A stretch of DNA of 39,250 nucleotides from CAYSCZ01 sp964429655 (GCA_964429655.1 CAYSCZ010000026.1:1-39250), one strand, 5' to 3'; counted from the first letter of the stretch, positions 29,301 through 37,820 are shown. Notes: generated by a model from the sequence alone, not told the origin. Numbers and translations are program-made.

Positions 29301-29712
29301 TAATTAAATTGACTTTTTCACTAAACCCACCGGTACCTGAAATATTGCCATCACTTGCAAATGTGAGATTAATAACAAAATTCCCAAATGCATCGATAGT
29401 ACCAGAATTAACTAAATTACCGTAAATTTCCAAACTCCCATTTGCTGCTATCACTCCTAAAGTACTTCCGTTATTTAAATTTAGTGTTTCCGCAGAAACA
29501 TTAAGACCATCTATTGTAATAAAATGTGAATTTAAGATGGTTACATCATCATCCTGGTCAGGTATATTATCACCATCATTACCACTTATTAAAGTCCAAG
29601 AGGATGATGAATTCCATACTATTGAAGATCCACTTGATTCAAAGACAGCTTGACCTAATACTATTGATATGGATAAGATATATTGAGAAAGCAGTAAAAA
29701 AATCCTTTTCAT
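26340..29712 (-). CDS. Secreted beta-repeat protein with T9SS sorting domain (split by assembly gap)
   Basis: The N-terminal part (29712-26996) has a signal peptide (MKRIFLLLSQYILSISIVLGQ), a G8-like start (IPDQDDDVTILNSHFITIDG), beta-strand repeats and one FPVG...YRPV...FWN module. The C-terminal part (26895-26340) has INPLPVELLSFSG, FYRLKQIDFDG and a type A sorting domain (VFPNPATEHMNV...GIYILKV...RIIKE). They lie in different frames across a 100-N placeholder. If they are one gene, the true gap must be a multiple of 3. Comparison with the paralogue, which has about 68 residues between the equivalent points, suggests roughly 200 nt. The total would then be about 1150-1160 residues. The gene probably forms a surface-protein locus with its downstream paralogue. 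Confidence 0.88.
26896..26995. other. Assembly gap (100 N)
   Basis: A run of exactly 100 N, a typical fixed-size scaffold placeholder. It breaks the T9SS gene at the junction between the beta-repeat region and the pre-sorting domain. That region resembles the neighbouring giant gene and could have confused assembly. Confidence 0.97.
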
Positions 29713-30040
29713 AGTTAAAATTTTATACTTAACTAAAATAATGCTTTGTGTCAGTAATTGGAAAACACATACTTTTGGGCTGTGATTTTATACTGAAAAC
29801 ATCAGAAAGGTTAAAAAAAAGTTAAGCGTAAATGTGTTAATGAAACTGATGTGATTATCTGAAATTATGAAGCATTATGGTTAATTCTATCAGTGTGGAA
29901 CGATGAGTTTGTTCATTTAACATAAAATAACCATCTAACATTGATCATATTTTGGCAATGCATTCGGTTGTATTAACAAATTATTAAGTTTTAATAGATG
30001 CAACCGATTAAAAAGACATCATTTTTTCGTAGTTTAGAAT
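29713..30040. other. Divergent intergenic region with a structured inverted repeat
   Basis: The 328 bases separate the divergent T9SS and coiled-coil genes and should carry both promoters. Nothing coding is seen. The one clear structure is the long imperfect hairpin at 29964-30007, just upstream of the coiled-coil gene. Confidence 0.5.
29964..30007. promoter_or_regulatory. Imperfect hairpin upstream of the coiled-coil gene
   Basis: TCGGTTG+TATTAA (29964-29976) can pair with TTAATA (29991-29996) and CAACCGA (30001-30007), leaving a 4-nt bulge (GATG) and a 14-nt loop. The element ends 33 bases before the ATG at 30041. It could be an operator, a 5' leader structure or a terminator-like barrier between divergent genes. 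No T tract follows on either strand. Confidence 0.4.
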
Positions 30041-30681
30041 ATGATTGACACTTTAAGCCTTTCCAAAGAACTACAACAAGCCGGCATCCGGCAAAATGAA
30101 GCGGATGCCATTGCCCATTCCATGGGTAAATTGATGGAAAGCAACCTGGCATCCAGGGAAAACCTTAAATCCCTGGAGCTAAAAATAGAGCAAACCAAAA
30201 GTGAACTTGATCTTAAAATAGAGCAAACCAAAAGTGAACTTGATCTTAAAATAGANNNNNNNNNNNNNNNNNNNNNNNNNNNNNNNNNNNNNNNNNNNNN
30301 NNNNNNNNNNNNNNNNNNNNNNNNNNNNNNNNNNNNNNNNNNNNNNNNNNNNNNNGTGAACTTGATCTTAAAATAGAGCAAACCAAAAGTGAACTTGATC
30401 TTAAAATAGAGCAAACCAAAAGTGAACTTGATCTTAAAATAGAACAAACAAAAGCCGACCTGCAGGAAAAGTTGCGCCAGTTGGATGTGAAAATTGAAGA
30501 GACAAAGGCTGATCTCCAGAAAGATATTAGAGGAATTGATGTGAAAATTGAACAAACAAAGGCCGAACTTCAGAAAGAGATCCGCATAGTATCATACAGT
30601 ACCGTGAAGTGGGTGGCAGGCATGCTGATAGGCCAGACGGCCTTACTTTTTACTTTGATTAAGCTTTTTGGAGGAAGCTGA
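30041..30681 (+). CDS. DUF1640/CCDC90-like coiled-coil membrane protein (split by assembly gap)
   Basis: The N-terminal part (MIDTLSLSKELQQAGI, then RQNEADAIAHSMGKLM) and the region ASRENLKSLELKIEQTKSEL match the layout of bacterial DUF1640 proteins, which end in one C-terminal transmembrane helix. Here the tail is WVAGMLIGQTALLFTLIKLF. In between lies a long coiled coil made of 11-residue units, consensus LKIEQTKSELD, nearly identical at DNA level. The last three units diverge (EKLRQLDVKIEETKADLQ and following). The 100-N gap falls inside the identical repeats, and the two parts are out of frame as written. A gap of 11+33k nt would restore both the repeat phase and the frame. The function of the family in bacteria is unknown; a membrane-anchored coiled-coil rod is a safe description. 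Confidence 0.85.
30179..30465 (+). repeat. 33-bp tandem repeat encoding 11-residue coiled-coil units
   Basis: Two full units lie left of the gap (30179-30211 and 30212-30244) with one third of another (30245-30255). Right of the gap are one third of a unit (30356-30366), two full units (30367-30399 and 30400-30432) and one diverged unit (30433-30465). Except for the first base triplet and the last unit, the copies are identical, which points to recent expansion and explains the assembly break. Confidence 0.92.
30256..30355. other. Assembly gap (100 N) inside tandem repeat
   Basis: A fixed-size placeholder. The flanking repeat phase requires 11 missing bases plus a whole number of 33-bp units. 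100 does not satisfy this, so the written length is wrong. Confidence 0.97.
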
Positions 30682-30704
30682 TATGGCATCCTGAGGTTTT
30701 GCTG

Positions 30705-31145
30705 TCAATTAATAAAATTTAAATCTATCCTTGTACCTTCATCGTCAGTAAGTTTTAACAACTGAAAAGTCAATAAATCCACATGAAAAACATCATCACC
30801 CACAAGCAGGCTGTCCGTAAAGAAGGTAGCACCGGAGACATTCCAGGTTTCATGTCTTAATGTGTCTCTCCCGCACATCATGCTATCACCTAAAATGGTC
30901 AGGAAATTTGTGGTATCGCCCAGGGAGAAATGAAATTCACGACCATAAATACATTCCAGATTTTCATTACTAACAATTTCCTGAACTACCCAAATCTTGC
31001 TGCTATCGTTTGATAACAGTCTCTCTGCTTCCTCCACTTCCAACTGTTCGGGAATAACGGTGTCATCCTGGCAGGAAATAAGGAAAATAAATATCAGCAG
31101 GGAACTTAGAAATATTCTATTCAGGTACCTGTATCTCACCGTCAT
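30705..31145 (-). CDS. Hypothetical lipoprotein, coupled to the upstream secreted protein
   Basis: This 146-residue protein has a hydrophobic signal (FLSSLLIFIFLISC) whose lipobox Cys is followed by QDD, so it is a probable outer-membrane or surface lipoprotein. The mature part (about 120 residues) is mixed alpha/beta with two Cys (LECIYGRE and MMCGRD) that could pair. It resembles small Bacteroidota lipoproteins with a lipocalin-like layout (KIWVVQEIVSNE near the start), but I do not assign a family. Its ATG lies 29 bp inside the end of the upstream gene, which implies translational coupling and a shared process. Confidence 0.72.
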   Translation of the reverse strand: MTVRYRYLNRIFLSSLLIFIFLISCQDDTVIPEQLEVEEAERLLSNDSSKIWVVQEIVSNENLECIYGREFHFSLGDTTNFLTILGDSMMCGRDTLRHETWNVSGATFFTDSLLVGDDVFHVDLLTFQLLKLTDDEGTRIDLNFIN

Positions 31146-33039
31146 AAGTTACAATAGCTACATTTTCCGGGTCTATGGCTCCTTCCGGAGGGGAAAAAAG
31201 TATCATGATCTGACCCAGTAATTGATCATTTTTAAACTGGTAAGGCTTTTCTTCCAATCTGGCAGATGAAGCCCAAATGATTGTTTTGTTTGATTCCAAG
31301 AGAACAAGCAAAAAATTATGGTCCGCACTGACCATATCATCCTCATAAAAGAAATAAGTCAACAATCGTTCGTTGGGTAATATTCTGGCAGTATCTCCCA
31401 CCAGTTTATTTAGCCTGCCCTCATCAATTTTCAATTCATCTAATTGGAAAGTATCGACTTCATCAATCATTCTTTCAGGTGGGACACTAGCGATAAAACC
31501 ACTGCCCACATTACCATCAAATATCACACCTGTTATCGTACAAGTGCCATCATTTAATGCTTCTTTGGTCAGGGTTTTGACCACCGCACTTTCTTTGTTC
31601 ATCGAGGTGCTCCCAACCTTAAGCGGTATGGAATCGGCCAGGGCATAGAGCGAATCAATGTTTATGCGAACAGTGTCCTTATTTCGCATGGTGTTAATCA
31701 TTGAGTAGGCAGCAGAATCGTAGAGCAAAGCCCAATTATTTGCCTTCTCCCAATATGCCAGCCGCTTCTCGACAAGTACTCTCTGTTCTTTGACCCAATT
31801 ATTTTGATTTCTGATGTAAGCACGCAGGTCAGAGTCATAACCATACAGAGCGCTGTAGTATGTGGTATGCTTACGGTACGAATCATCGATGTCAGCCTGG
31901 CTGATGTTTGCATAATAATCACTTAGCTTGTCAAGTGTTTGCATTTGATCACGCCAATGCGCGTACTGCCCATAGACATTAAATGAATCCTGTAATTGGA
32001 TGTTGAGCCCGGGATTGTTAACAACCCTGTAATTGATCTCGGCGACCCTGGCTTTCATGAGCCTGGCAGGAATAGCATCTGGATCCACTTCCTCCAGTGC
32101 CTGTAACAAATCGGCCGCTACAACCTCGGGCGGATAAACCCTTTTACCTTCTTCAGCCTGGCCAAGCAAATCTTTTAGCTTTTGATCAAATTTGATCATA
32201 TCGCTTCTTAATTTATTGATGGTGCTCGCCAGATAGGTCTTTGTTTTTTGTGCCCAGGTACCCAGCGCGGTATAGCTGAGCTTCCCTTCTGAGAAATTGG
32301 ATTCCAATATATTTCCCATCTTAAATTCATCAAACCCGACCGGGTTGGGATCCTCGTCAACACTTTCTAATGACAGCGCCCCAGCTGAACCGGCAACCTG
32401 TCGAAGGTAATTGTGAAGTTGGGTTTCCAGCAGCATCAGGGTATCAAGCCGGGACTGTTCTGGCTCGCCAGCCATGAGATAAAAAGCATTTTCAGATTCA
32501 AATTTTTCATCCAGGACACTGAAGACTGATTTCATCTCACGGTATACATCTTCGGCATTTTTTATTGACTGGTAAAGTCCTCTGGTATTTTTCCTTAACT
32601 CCTTAAGTGCTGATTGGCTGGTTTCAATATCCAGGTGAATGTCGGAAAGCTTTATACCATAGTCTCCGGTCCTCAGGTCTCTTTTTACATAGCTTTGATA
32701 GAATTCATCATTTTTCCTGATTTCCTTATTATCAATGAATGAATAGGCTTTGTCAAAGTAAAATAATGCGGAATCGATGACCATAAATAATCTTGAAGTG
32801 TCTTCCAACAGTGAGATACCTTCAATCTTTTTTTGGTAGAGGATACCCATGTGCAGGTGTGCATTGGCATGATCATCATTCTTCTCGTTTGAAAGGAATG
32901 TTTTTAATAGTGGTTCTGCATAATCATAATTACCAGTTTCTACCAGTGGGAAAATTCTCTTATCGTATTTGATTTTTTGTGCGGTTAATGCATTAGAAAG
33001 CAAATGAAATGACAAGAAAAAAAATAAAAGACGCTGCAT
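31117..33039 (-). CDS. Secreted helical protein of unknown function
   Basis: This 640-residue protein has an N-terminal signal peptide (MQRLLFFFLSFHLLSNALTAQ). The first 100 residues look like TPR-type helical pairs (ETGNYDYAEPLLKTFLSNEK). The middle (about 120-440) is a long, charged helical region with coiled-coil character, and the C-terminal 180 residues are beta-rich (GTCTITGVIFDG, NFLLVLLESNKTIIWASSA). No known domain is recognised. It should act in the periplasm or at the outer membrane. It overlaps the lipoprotein gene by 29 bp, so the two products probably act together. It is divergent from the TlpA-like gene. Confidence 0.78.
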   Translation of the reverse strand: MQRLLFFFLSFHLLSNALTAQKIKYDKRIFPLVETGNYDYAEPLLKTFLSNEKNDDHANAHLHMGILYQKKIEGISLLEDTSRLFMVIDSALFYFDKAYSFIDNKEIRKNDEFYQSYVKRDLRTGDYGIKLSDIHLDIETSQSALKELRKNTRGLYQSIKNAEDVYREMKSVFSVLDEKFESENAFYLMAGEPEQSRLDTLMLLETQLHNYLRQVAGSAGALSLESVDEDPNPVGFDEFKMGNILESNFSEGKLSYTALGTWAQKTKTYLASTINKLRSDMIKFDQKLKDLLGQAEEGKRVYPPEVVAADLLQALEEVDPDAIPARLMKARVAEINYRVVNNPGLNIQLQDSFNVYGQYAHWRDQMQTLDKLSDYYANISQADIDDSYRKHTTYYSALYGYDSDLRAYIRNQNNWVKEQRVLVEKRLAYWEKANNWALLYDSAAYSMINTMRNKDTVRINIDSLYALADSIPLKVGSTSMNKESAVVKTLTKEALNDGTCTITGVIFDGNVGSGFIASVPPERMIDEVDTFQLDELKIDEGRLNKLVGDTARILPNERLLTYFFYEDDMVSADHNFLLVLLESNKTIIWASSARLEEKPYQFKNDQLLGQIMILFSPPEGAIDPENVAIVTYDGEIQVPE

Positions 33040-33120
33040 CTGGTTGTTTTATTTTACAAATTAACCAAAAATTTATGATTAATCGGAACGGTGATCAGTT
33101 TATAGCTGTTGATTCTCATT

Positions 33121-33720
33121 ATGACCAAAAAATTAAAAAAAGAACTAATTGAGTGGGGTGTGATCATATCCATCATCGCCGTCGTCTTTGCTACCGGACT
33201 GCAAACCATGATTGCTTCTACATTACAAAGGGCAATATTGTATACCGGAATCATAAAGCCAGCCCTGGATGAGGAGCCGTTAGGTGAGATTGATTATAAC
33301 TTTTCTGTAATTGATTCCAAAGGGAATGAGATTCCTATGGAGACATTCAGAGGGAAAACCATTTTTATTAACTTCTGGGCCACATGGTGTCCGCCATGTG
33401 TTGCTGAGATGCCGGATATCAATAATCTCTATCAATCCATTGATGACCCAAATGTTGCGTTTATCATGCTTTCAGTGGATAAAGATCCTCGAAAAGCAAG
33501 AGAGTTTATGGATAATAAAGCCTATGATTTGCCACTCTATTTTTCTGCGGGCCCTATGCCTTCTATTTTAAAGGGAAGATCAATACCCACCACTTTTGTT
33601 ATTGATCCTAATGGTAAAATCATTATGAAAAATAGCGGCATGGCGCAGTATGATAATGAAGAATTCAGAAACTTCCTGACAGCTGGTCATGCGTTTCAAT
33701 CCAGCTTTAGCACCTTCTGA
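33121..33720 (+). CDS. TlpA-like thioredoxin-family protein
   Basis: This 199-residue protein has an N-terminal membrane anchor (about 11-32) and a periplasm-facing AhpC/TSA-thioredoxin domain (about 55-190) with the active-site motif WCPPC (C90 and C93) and the cis-Pro segment SIPTTFVID. TlpA/ResA-type proteins reduce disulfides in exported proteins or in cytochrome c maturation. ATG at 33121 is preferred over a TTG 12 bases upstream because it leads straight into the anchor. Its last 25 bp overlap the end of the convergent arginase-family gene. The partner protein is not evident here. Confidence 0.88.
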   Translation: MTKKLKKELIEWGVIISIIAVVFATGLQTMIASTLQRAILYTGIIKPALDEEPLGEIDYNFSVIDSKGNEIPMETFRGKTIFINFWATWCPPCVAEMPDINNLYQSIDDPNVAFIMLSVDKDPRKAREFMDNKAYDLPLYFSAGPMPSILKGRSIPTTFVIDPNGKIIMKNSGMAQYDNEEFRNFLTAGHAFQSSFSTF

Positions 33721-34730
33721 CTCAACCCCATATAACTGCATAATTGATAGAGCACGCGTGCTCCGACATTTTGGTCCCATTCCCGCTCTGAAGGTACAAC
33801 TTCACATAAGTCAAAACCTACGATGGTATGCCCGGACTCGGCAAGTTTTTTGAGTAAAAAAGTGATTTGGGAAAATTTTAATCCACCAGGGACAGGGGTG
33901 CCGGTATTAGGGGCAAGTACAGGCTCGAGGCCATCAATATCGAAACTTATGTAAACATTCGCGGGCAGGTGGCAGGTGATTTCTTCGGTAATATCAGCCC
34001 AGAGATCATCATGAAATAACCGCTCAAAGATTTCAAGGTCATGATAGCTGGTGATGCGTCCATCGGTTTGCGCTGTTTGCTCCTCACCCGGGCAATAATC
34101 CCTTACACCCAGCTGAATAAGTTTTTCAACGCCATCAAGTTTTAAAATATTATGAAAAACAGAAGCATGAGAGTATTTAAAACCCTGGTAATCAACACGG
34201 AGGTCCATATGAGCATCGATCTGTAAAACACCAAATTCTTTGTATTTTTCAGCTATGGCCTCTACATACCCCTGGCATACACTATGGTCGCCTCCAACTA
34301 CTCCCACCAACTTTCCTTTCTCCATCCAGGCTTTTGTCTCAGCCTTAATACATTCTTTAAATGCCGAACAGCCCTGATTGATTTGTTCTAATTGATCATT
34401 ATTGATGGATAGCCCCAGTTCTGATCTTTTGATATGGTCGATTGCTTTGGAACGAAGCGCATCGTTCAGGTCCAACCACTTCTGTTCTGTTGGGAGCATA
34501 GAAATTTTCTGTTGCCAAGGCTTTTTTATCCCCGGAATACAAAGATCTAACTGTGAAGAGGCATCGAGTATGGCTTTTGGGGCTTTAGAGGTTCCTGAAC
34601 CGTAAGATGCTGTCACCTCCCATGGAGCCGGGATCAATAGCAGTTGAGCATCTTCAGGATCATATGGCATACCAAAAATTTTACCCTTTCTACCCACTTC
34701 GTTAGGATCAAAAGAGAGCGGCTTTGTCAT
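33696..34730 (-). CDS. Arginase/agmatinase-family ureohydrolase
   Basis: This 344-residue protein has all the metal ligands expected of the ureohydrolase family: GGDHS (H149), DAHMD (D172, H174, D176) and SFDIDGLEP (D264, D266), plus GTPVPGG. These enzymes use two Mn ions to release urea from arginine, agmatine or guanidino-like substrates, or formamide from formiminoglutamate. The longer N-terminal part (LLIPAPWEVTASYGSGTSKA) is typical of the Bacteroidota agmatinase-like group. The substrate cannot be read from the sequence. It follows the SixA-like gene by 5 bp and is probably cotranscribed with it. Confidence 0.88.
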   Translation of the reverse strand: MTKPLSFDPNEVGRKGKIFGMPYDPEDAQLLLIPAPWEVTASYGSGTSKAPKAILDASSQLDLCIPGIKKPWQQKISMLPTEQKWLDLNDALRSKAIDHIKRSELGLSINNDQLEQINQGCSAFKECIKAETKAWMEKGKLVGVVGGDHSVCQGYVEAIAEKYKEFGVLQIDAHMDLRVDYQGFKYSHASVFHNILKLDGVEKLIQLGVRDYCPGEEQTAQTDGRITSYHDLEIFERLFHDDLWADITEEITCHLPANVYISFDIDGLEPVLAPNTGTPVPGGLKFSQITFLLKKLAESGHTIVGFDLCEVVPSEREWDQNVGARVLYQLCSYMGLSQKVLKLD

Positions 34731-34735
34731 TGATT

Positions 34736-35221
34736 CTACAATTGATATGGGTGGATCAAAGATAAATAGGTGCCGGAATTTTGAGATACCTCTGACCAGG
34801 CTATCTTATGAAATCCTACTTTTAGGAGTCCGCCCGGCGGCAGCACACCAACGTCATCTCCGGTTAAGTATTCCCCAAAGTAGGAGATAAACGGATTATG
34901 GCCCAATATAAACACAACATTATGTTTTGAATCAAGCTGACTTACCCGGTTCAGTAATATCCTTACAGAAGCATGGTAAAGATCTTCCTCGTATACAATT
35001 TTTGTTTTTGGAAACTTGATACCTTCAGCGATAAATTCAGCCGTGCTTTGAGCCCGCCTGGCAGTACTGGATAAAAAATAATCACAAAATATGCTTTCTT
35101 TATGCAAAAACTTACCCAGTTTCATGGCGTCACGCAGCCCGTTGGTGGTTAGGTGGCGGTTAAAGTCTTTACTCGAAGCGGTTTCGGCCTCGGCATGTCT
35201 GATCAGGTATAAATGACCCAT
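34736..35221 (-). CDS. SixA-like histidine phosphatase
   Basis: This 161-residue protein of the histidine phosphatase superfamily has the catalytic RHAE motif (R8, H9), the second Arg cluster (SSTARRAQST at 51-60), an acidic residue near E79 and the second catalytic His in LGHNP (H108). Its size fits the SixA branch, which removes phosphate from phospho-histidine of signalling proteins, although small-molecule substrates cannot be excluded. It is the first gene of a two-gene unit with the arginase-family gene and is divergent from topA. Several histidine kinases in this window are possible targets, but that link is speculation. Confidence 0.85.
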   Translation of the reverse strand: MGHLYLIRHAEAETASSKDFNRHLTTNGLRDAMKLGKFLHKESIFCDYFLSSTARRAQSTAEFIAEGIKFPKTKIVYEEDLYHASVRILLNRVSQLDSKHNVVFILGHNPFISYFGEYLTGDDVGVLPPGGLLKVGFHKIAWSEVSQNSGTYLSLIHPYQL

Positions 35222-35346
35222 GAAAACTTTGATGTTATGGATTAAATTAAAACATTAAGAAAATAAAGATTTGTTTATCATAAAAGTAAGCGGTTAAGTA
35301 TTTGATTTTTTTTATTGATATTTGATCGCACCGAGATAAGAAATAT

Positions 35347-37656
35347 ATGCCAAAAAATATTGTAATAGTTGAGTCACCTGCTAAAGCAAAGACCATCGAA
35401 AGCTACCTTGGTAGCGACTTTAGGGTCACTTCCAGCAATGGACATGTGAGGGATTTGCCCAAAGAAGATAAAGGTGTGGACATAGAAAATAACTTCAGTC
35501 CAAGGTACCAAATTACTCCGGACAAAAAGCAAGTGGTGAAAGAACTTAAAAAGTTAGTCTCCGACGCTGAGATGATTTACCTGGCCAGTGATGATGACCG
35601 GGAAGGGGAGGCCATATCATGGCACTTAAAAGAAGCACTGGACTTAAATGATTCGAAGACCAGGCGCATCGTTTTCAGGGAAATCACAAAAAACGCCATA
35701 CTCAACGCCCTCAAAAATCCCAGAGGTATTGATCAAGACCTGGTGAATGCGCAACAAGCCCGAAGGATCCTGGACAGAATTGTTGGCTATGAACTTTCAC
35801 CTATCCTTTGGAAGAAAATTAAAACAGGGCTATCTGCGGGAAGGGTTCAATCTGTCGCCGTTAGGTTGGTTGTTGAAAGAGAACGGGAAATCAATAAATT
35901 CAAGGCCACCTCATCATTTAAAGTGACAGCGGTTTTTGATCTGCCAAAAGGGAAAGTCCTGAATGCTGAACTACCTGAAAAGTTCAAAACTTTGCCGGAA
36001 GCTCAGGAATTTTTGGAATCATGCAAAAATGCTGCCTTCAAAATTGAAGATATTAAAACCAAACCGGCAAAAAAATCTCCTGCACCTCCCTTTACCACCT
36101 CCACCCTTCAACAGGAAGCGAGTAGAAAGTTAAATTTTCCGGTATCGATGACCATGTCAGTAGCGCAAAAGTTATACGAAGCCGGTAAAATATCCTACAT
36201 GCGTACCGATTCGGTAAATCTGTCGGAGGAAGCAATCAGTAGTGCCACAAAAGAGATTGGCAAATCTTACGGAAAGGATTTTGTTCAGTCAAGGCATTAT
36301 AAAACAAAATCTAAGTCGGCGCAGGAAGCGCATGAAGCCATCAGGCCAACAGATTTTTCAATGAGAAACCTTCCGGGAGATAATGCTGAAAAAAGGCTGT
36401 ATGAACTCATCTGGAAAAGGGCTATCGCTTCTCAGATGGCAGATGCCAGGCTTGAGAAAACTAATGTTACCATCGGCATTAATACTTCCGATGAGAAATT
36501 GATAGCCCAGGGAGAGGTTGTCAAGTTTGAAGGATTTTTGAAGGTTTACATAGAAAGCACAGATGATGAAAATGACGAAGACAGCAAAGGTATGCTCCCT
36601 CCTTTAAGTGTTGGACAAACCCTTGACCTGCAATCACTTAAAGCCAGGGAAGGCTTTACCCGCCACCCGGCCCGTTACACAGAGGCCAGCCTGGTGAAAA
36701 CGCTTGAAGAAATGGGTATCGGAAGGCCCTCAACATACGCACCAACCATTTCAACCATTCAGAAAAGGGATTATGTGGTCAAAGAATCCAAAGAAGGCCA
36801 GGAAAGAAAATATAAAGAGCTGGTTCTACAGAATAACCAGATAGGATCCTATGATAAAACAGAAATAACCGGCGCTGAAAAAAATAAACTATTCCCTACA
36901 AATGTGGCCATGGTAGTCAATGACTTTTTAGTGGAGCACTTCCCTAACGTAATTGATTATTCATTTACCGCAAATGTAGAAAGGGAATTTGATGAAATAG
37001 CGCATGGAAAAACCAATTGGGACTCCATGATCAAGAGTTTTTATATGGGCTTCCATCCGAAAGTTGAAAATACTGAGCAACTAGAACGATCAAAGGTAGG
37101 ATCATCCAGGATTCTGGGTACTGACCCTAAGAACGGCAGGAAAGTTATTGCCCGACTGGGTAAGTTTGGCCCATTGGTTCAAATAGGCGAACAAGACGAG
37201 GAGGAAAAACCATTGTTTGCCAGCCTCAGGGATGGACAATTCATTGAAAATATTACCCTGGAAGAAGCTTTGGATTTATTTAAGCTTCCCCGTGAGGTCG
37301 GAGTGTTTGAAGACAAACCAATGATCGCTGCTGTTGGGCGATTTGGCCCTTACATCAAACACGACAATAAGTTTTACTCTTTAAATAAAGCGCATGATCC
37401 ATTGACAGTTTCAGCTGATGAAGCCATAGAAATCATAGCGGCTAAAAGGAAGCTGGATGCTGAGCGTTTCATTAAAACTTTTGAAGAAAACCCAGACGTT
37501 CAAATCCTCAAAGGCCGCTACGGCCCTTACATAAAGTTTGGCAAAAAGAATGTAAAGATCCCCAAAGACAAAGAACCAACGGAACTAACACTACAGGAAT
37601 GTGAAGAACTGGCCGCCAAGACACCAGATAAAAAGAGACGGGGCCGAAAGAAATAG
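35347..37656 (+). CDS. topA: DNA topoisomerase I (type IA)
   Basis: This 769-residue protein has an N-terminal Toprim domain (VIVESPAKAKTIESYLG, acidic DDDREGEA near 80-87) and the type IA core with the nucleophile Y284 in ISYMRTDS. GRVQSVAVRLV and GIGRPSTYAPTI lie at conserved positions. The C terminus lacks zinc-ribbon Cys clusters and instead has repeated GRFGPYIK-type modules (Toprim C-terminal repeats), ending in a basic tail (KKRRGRKK), as is usual in Bacteroidota. It relaxes negative supercoils behind moving polymerases. It is divergent from the sixA-like gene and borders a decayed accessory island on its right. Confidence 0.97.
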   Translation: MPKNIVIVESPAKAKTIESYLGSDFRVTSSNGHVRDLPKEDKGVDIENNFSPRYQITPDKKQVVKELKKLVSDAEMIYLASDDDREGEAISWHLKEALDLNDSKTRRIVFREITKNAILNALKNPRGIDQDLVNAQQARRILDRIVGYELSPILWKKIKTGLSAGRVQSVAVRLVVEREREINKFKATSSFKVTAVFDLPKGKVLNAELPEKFKTLPEAQEFLESCKNAAFKIEDIKTKPAKKSPAPPFTTSTLQQEASRKLNFPVSMTMSVAQKLYEAGKISYMRTDSVNLSEEAISSATKEIGKSYGKDFVQSRHYKTKSKSAQEAHEAIRPTDFSMRNLPGDNAEKRLYELIWKRAIASQMADARLEKTNVTIGINTSDEKLIAQGEVVKFEGFLKVYIESTDDENDEDSKGMLPPLSVGQTLDLQSLKAREGFTRHPARYTEASLVKTLEEMGIGRPSTYAPTISTIQKRDYVVKESKEGQERKYKELVLQNNQIGSYDKTEITGAEKNKLFPTNVAMVVNDFLVEHFPNVIDYSFTANVEREFDEIAHGKTNWDSMIKSFYMGFHPKVENTEQLERSKVGSSRILGTDPKNGRKVIARLGKFGPLVQIGEQDEEEKPLFASLRDGQFIENITLEEALDLFKLPREVGVFEDKPMIAAVGRFGPYIKHDNKFYSLNKAHDPLTVSADEAIEIIAAKRKLDAERFIKTFEENPDVQILKGRYGPYIKFGKKNVKIPKDKEPTELTLQECEELAAKTPDKKRRGRKK

Positions 37657-37742
37657 AGCTTTGATTGGTCAGCTAAGACATGGAAAAATAAAGGTGCGGG
37701 GGCTTTGCGAGAACCGGGGCGGACTTGCGGTGGGATTGGGGG

Positions 37743-37820
37743 TTAGTATTCCTCGGGTTCTTGTTTGACGTAGCGTATCCTCAAGACCCTGATTTCTTTG
37801 TCTGTATACTTATAAATCCC
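37743..37820 (-). pseudogene. ParE/RelE-like toxin C-terminal fragment
   Basis: On the minus strand the fragment reads IYKYTDKEIRVLRIRYVKQ, then EPEEY and a stop, which resembles the last strands of ParE-type toxins (a VLRIRHxKQEP-like end). The rest of the gene is missing, and the fragment begins directly at the palindromic repeat at 37821-37849. The call rests on about 25 residues. Confidence 0.45.

Noticed and set aside
27233..29425. Plus-strand open frames opposite the second T9SS gene
   Set aside because: Same mirror effect of a repetitive beta-strand gene; no start signals or recognisable domains.
30034..30555. A 173-codon minus-strand open frame over the tandem repeats
   Set aside because: It is an antisense shadow that also spans the N gap. 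The plus-strand frame has the domain pattern and the transmembrane tail.
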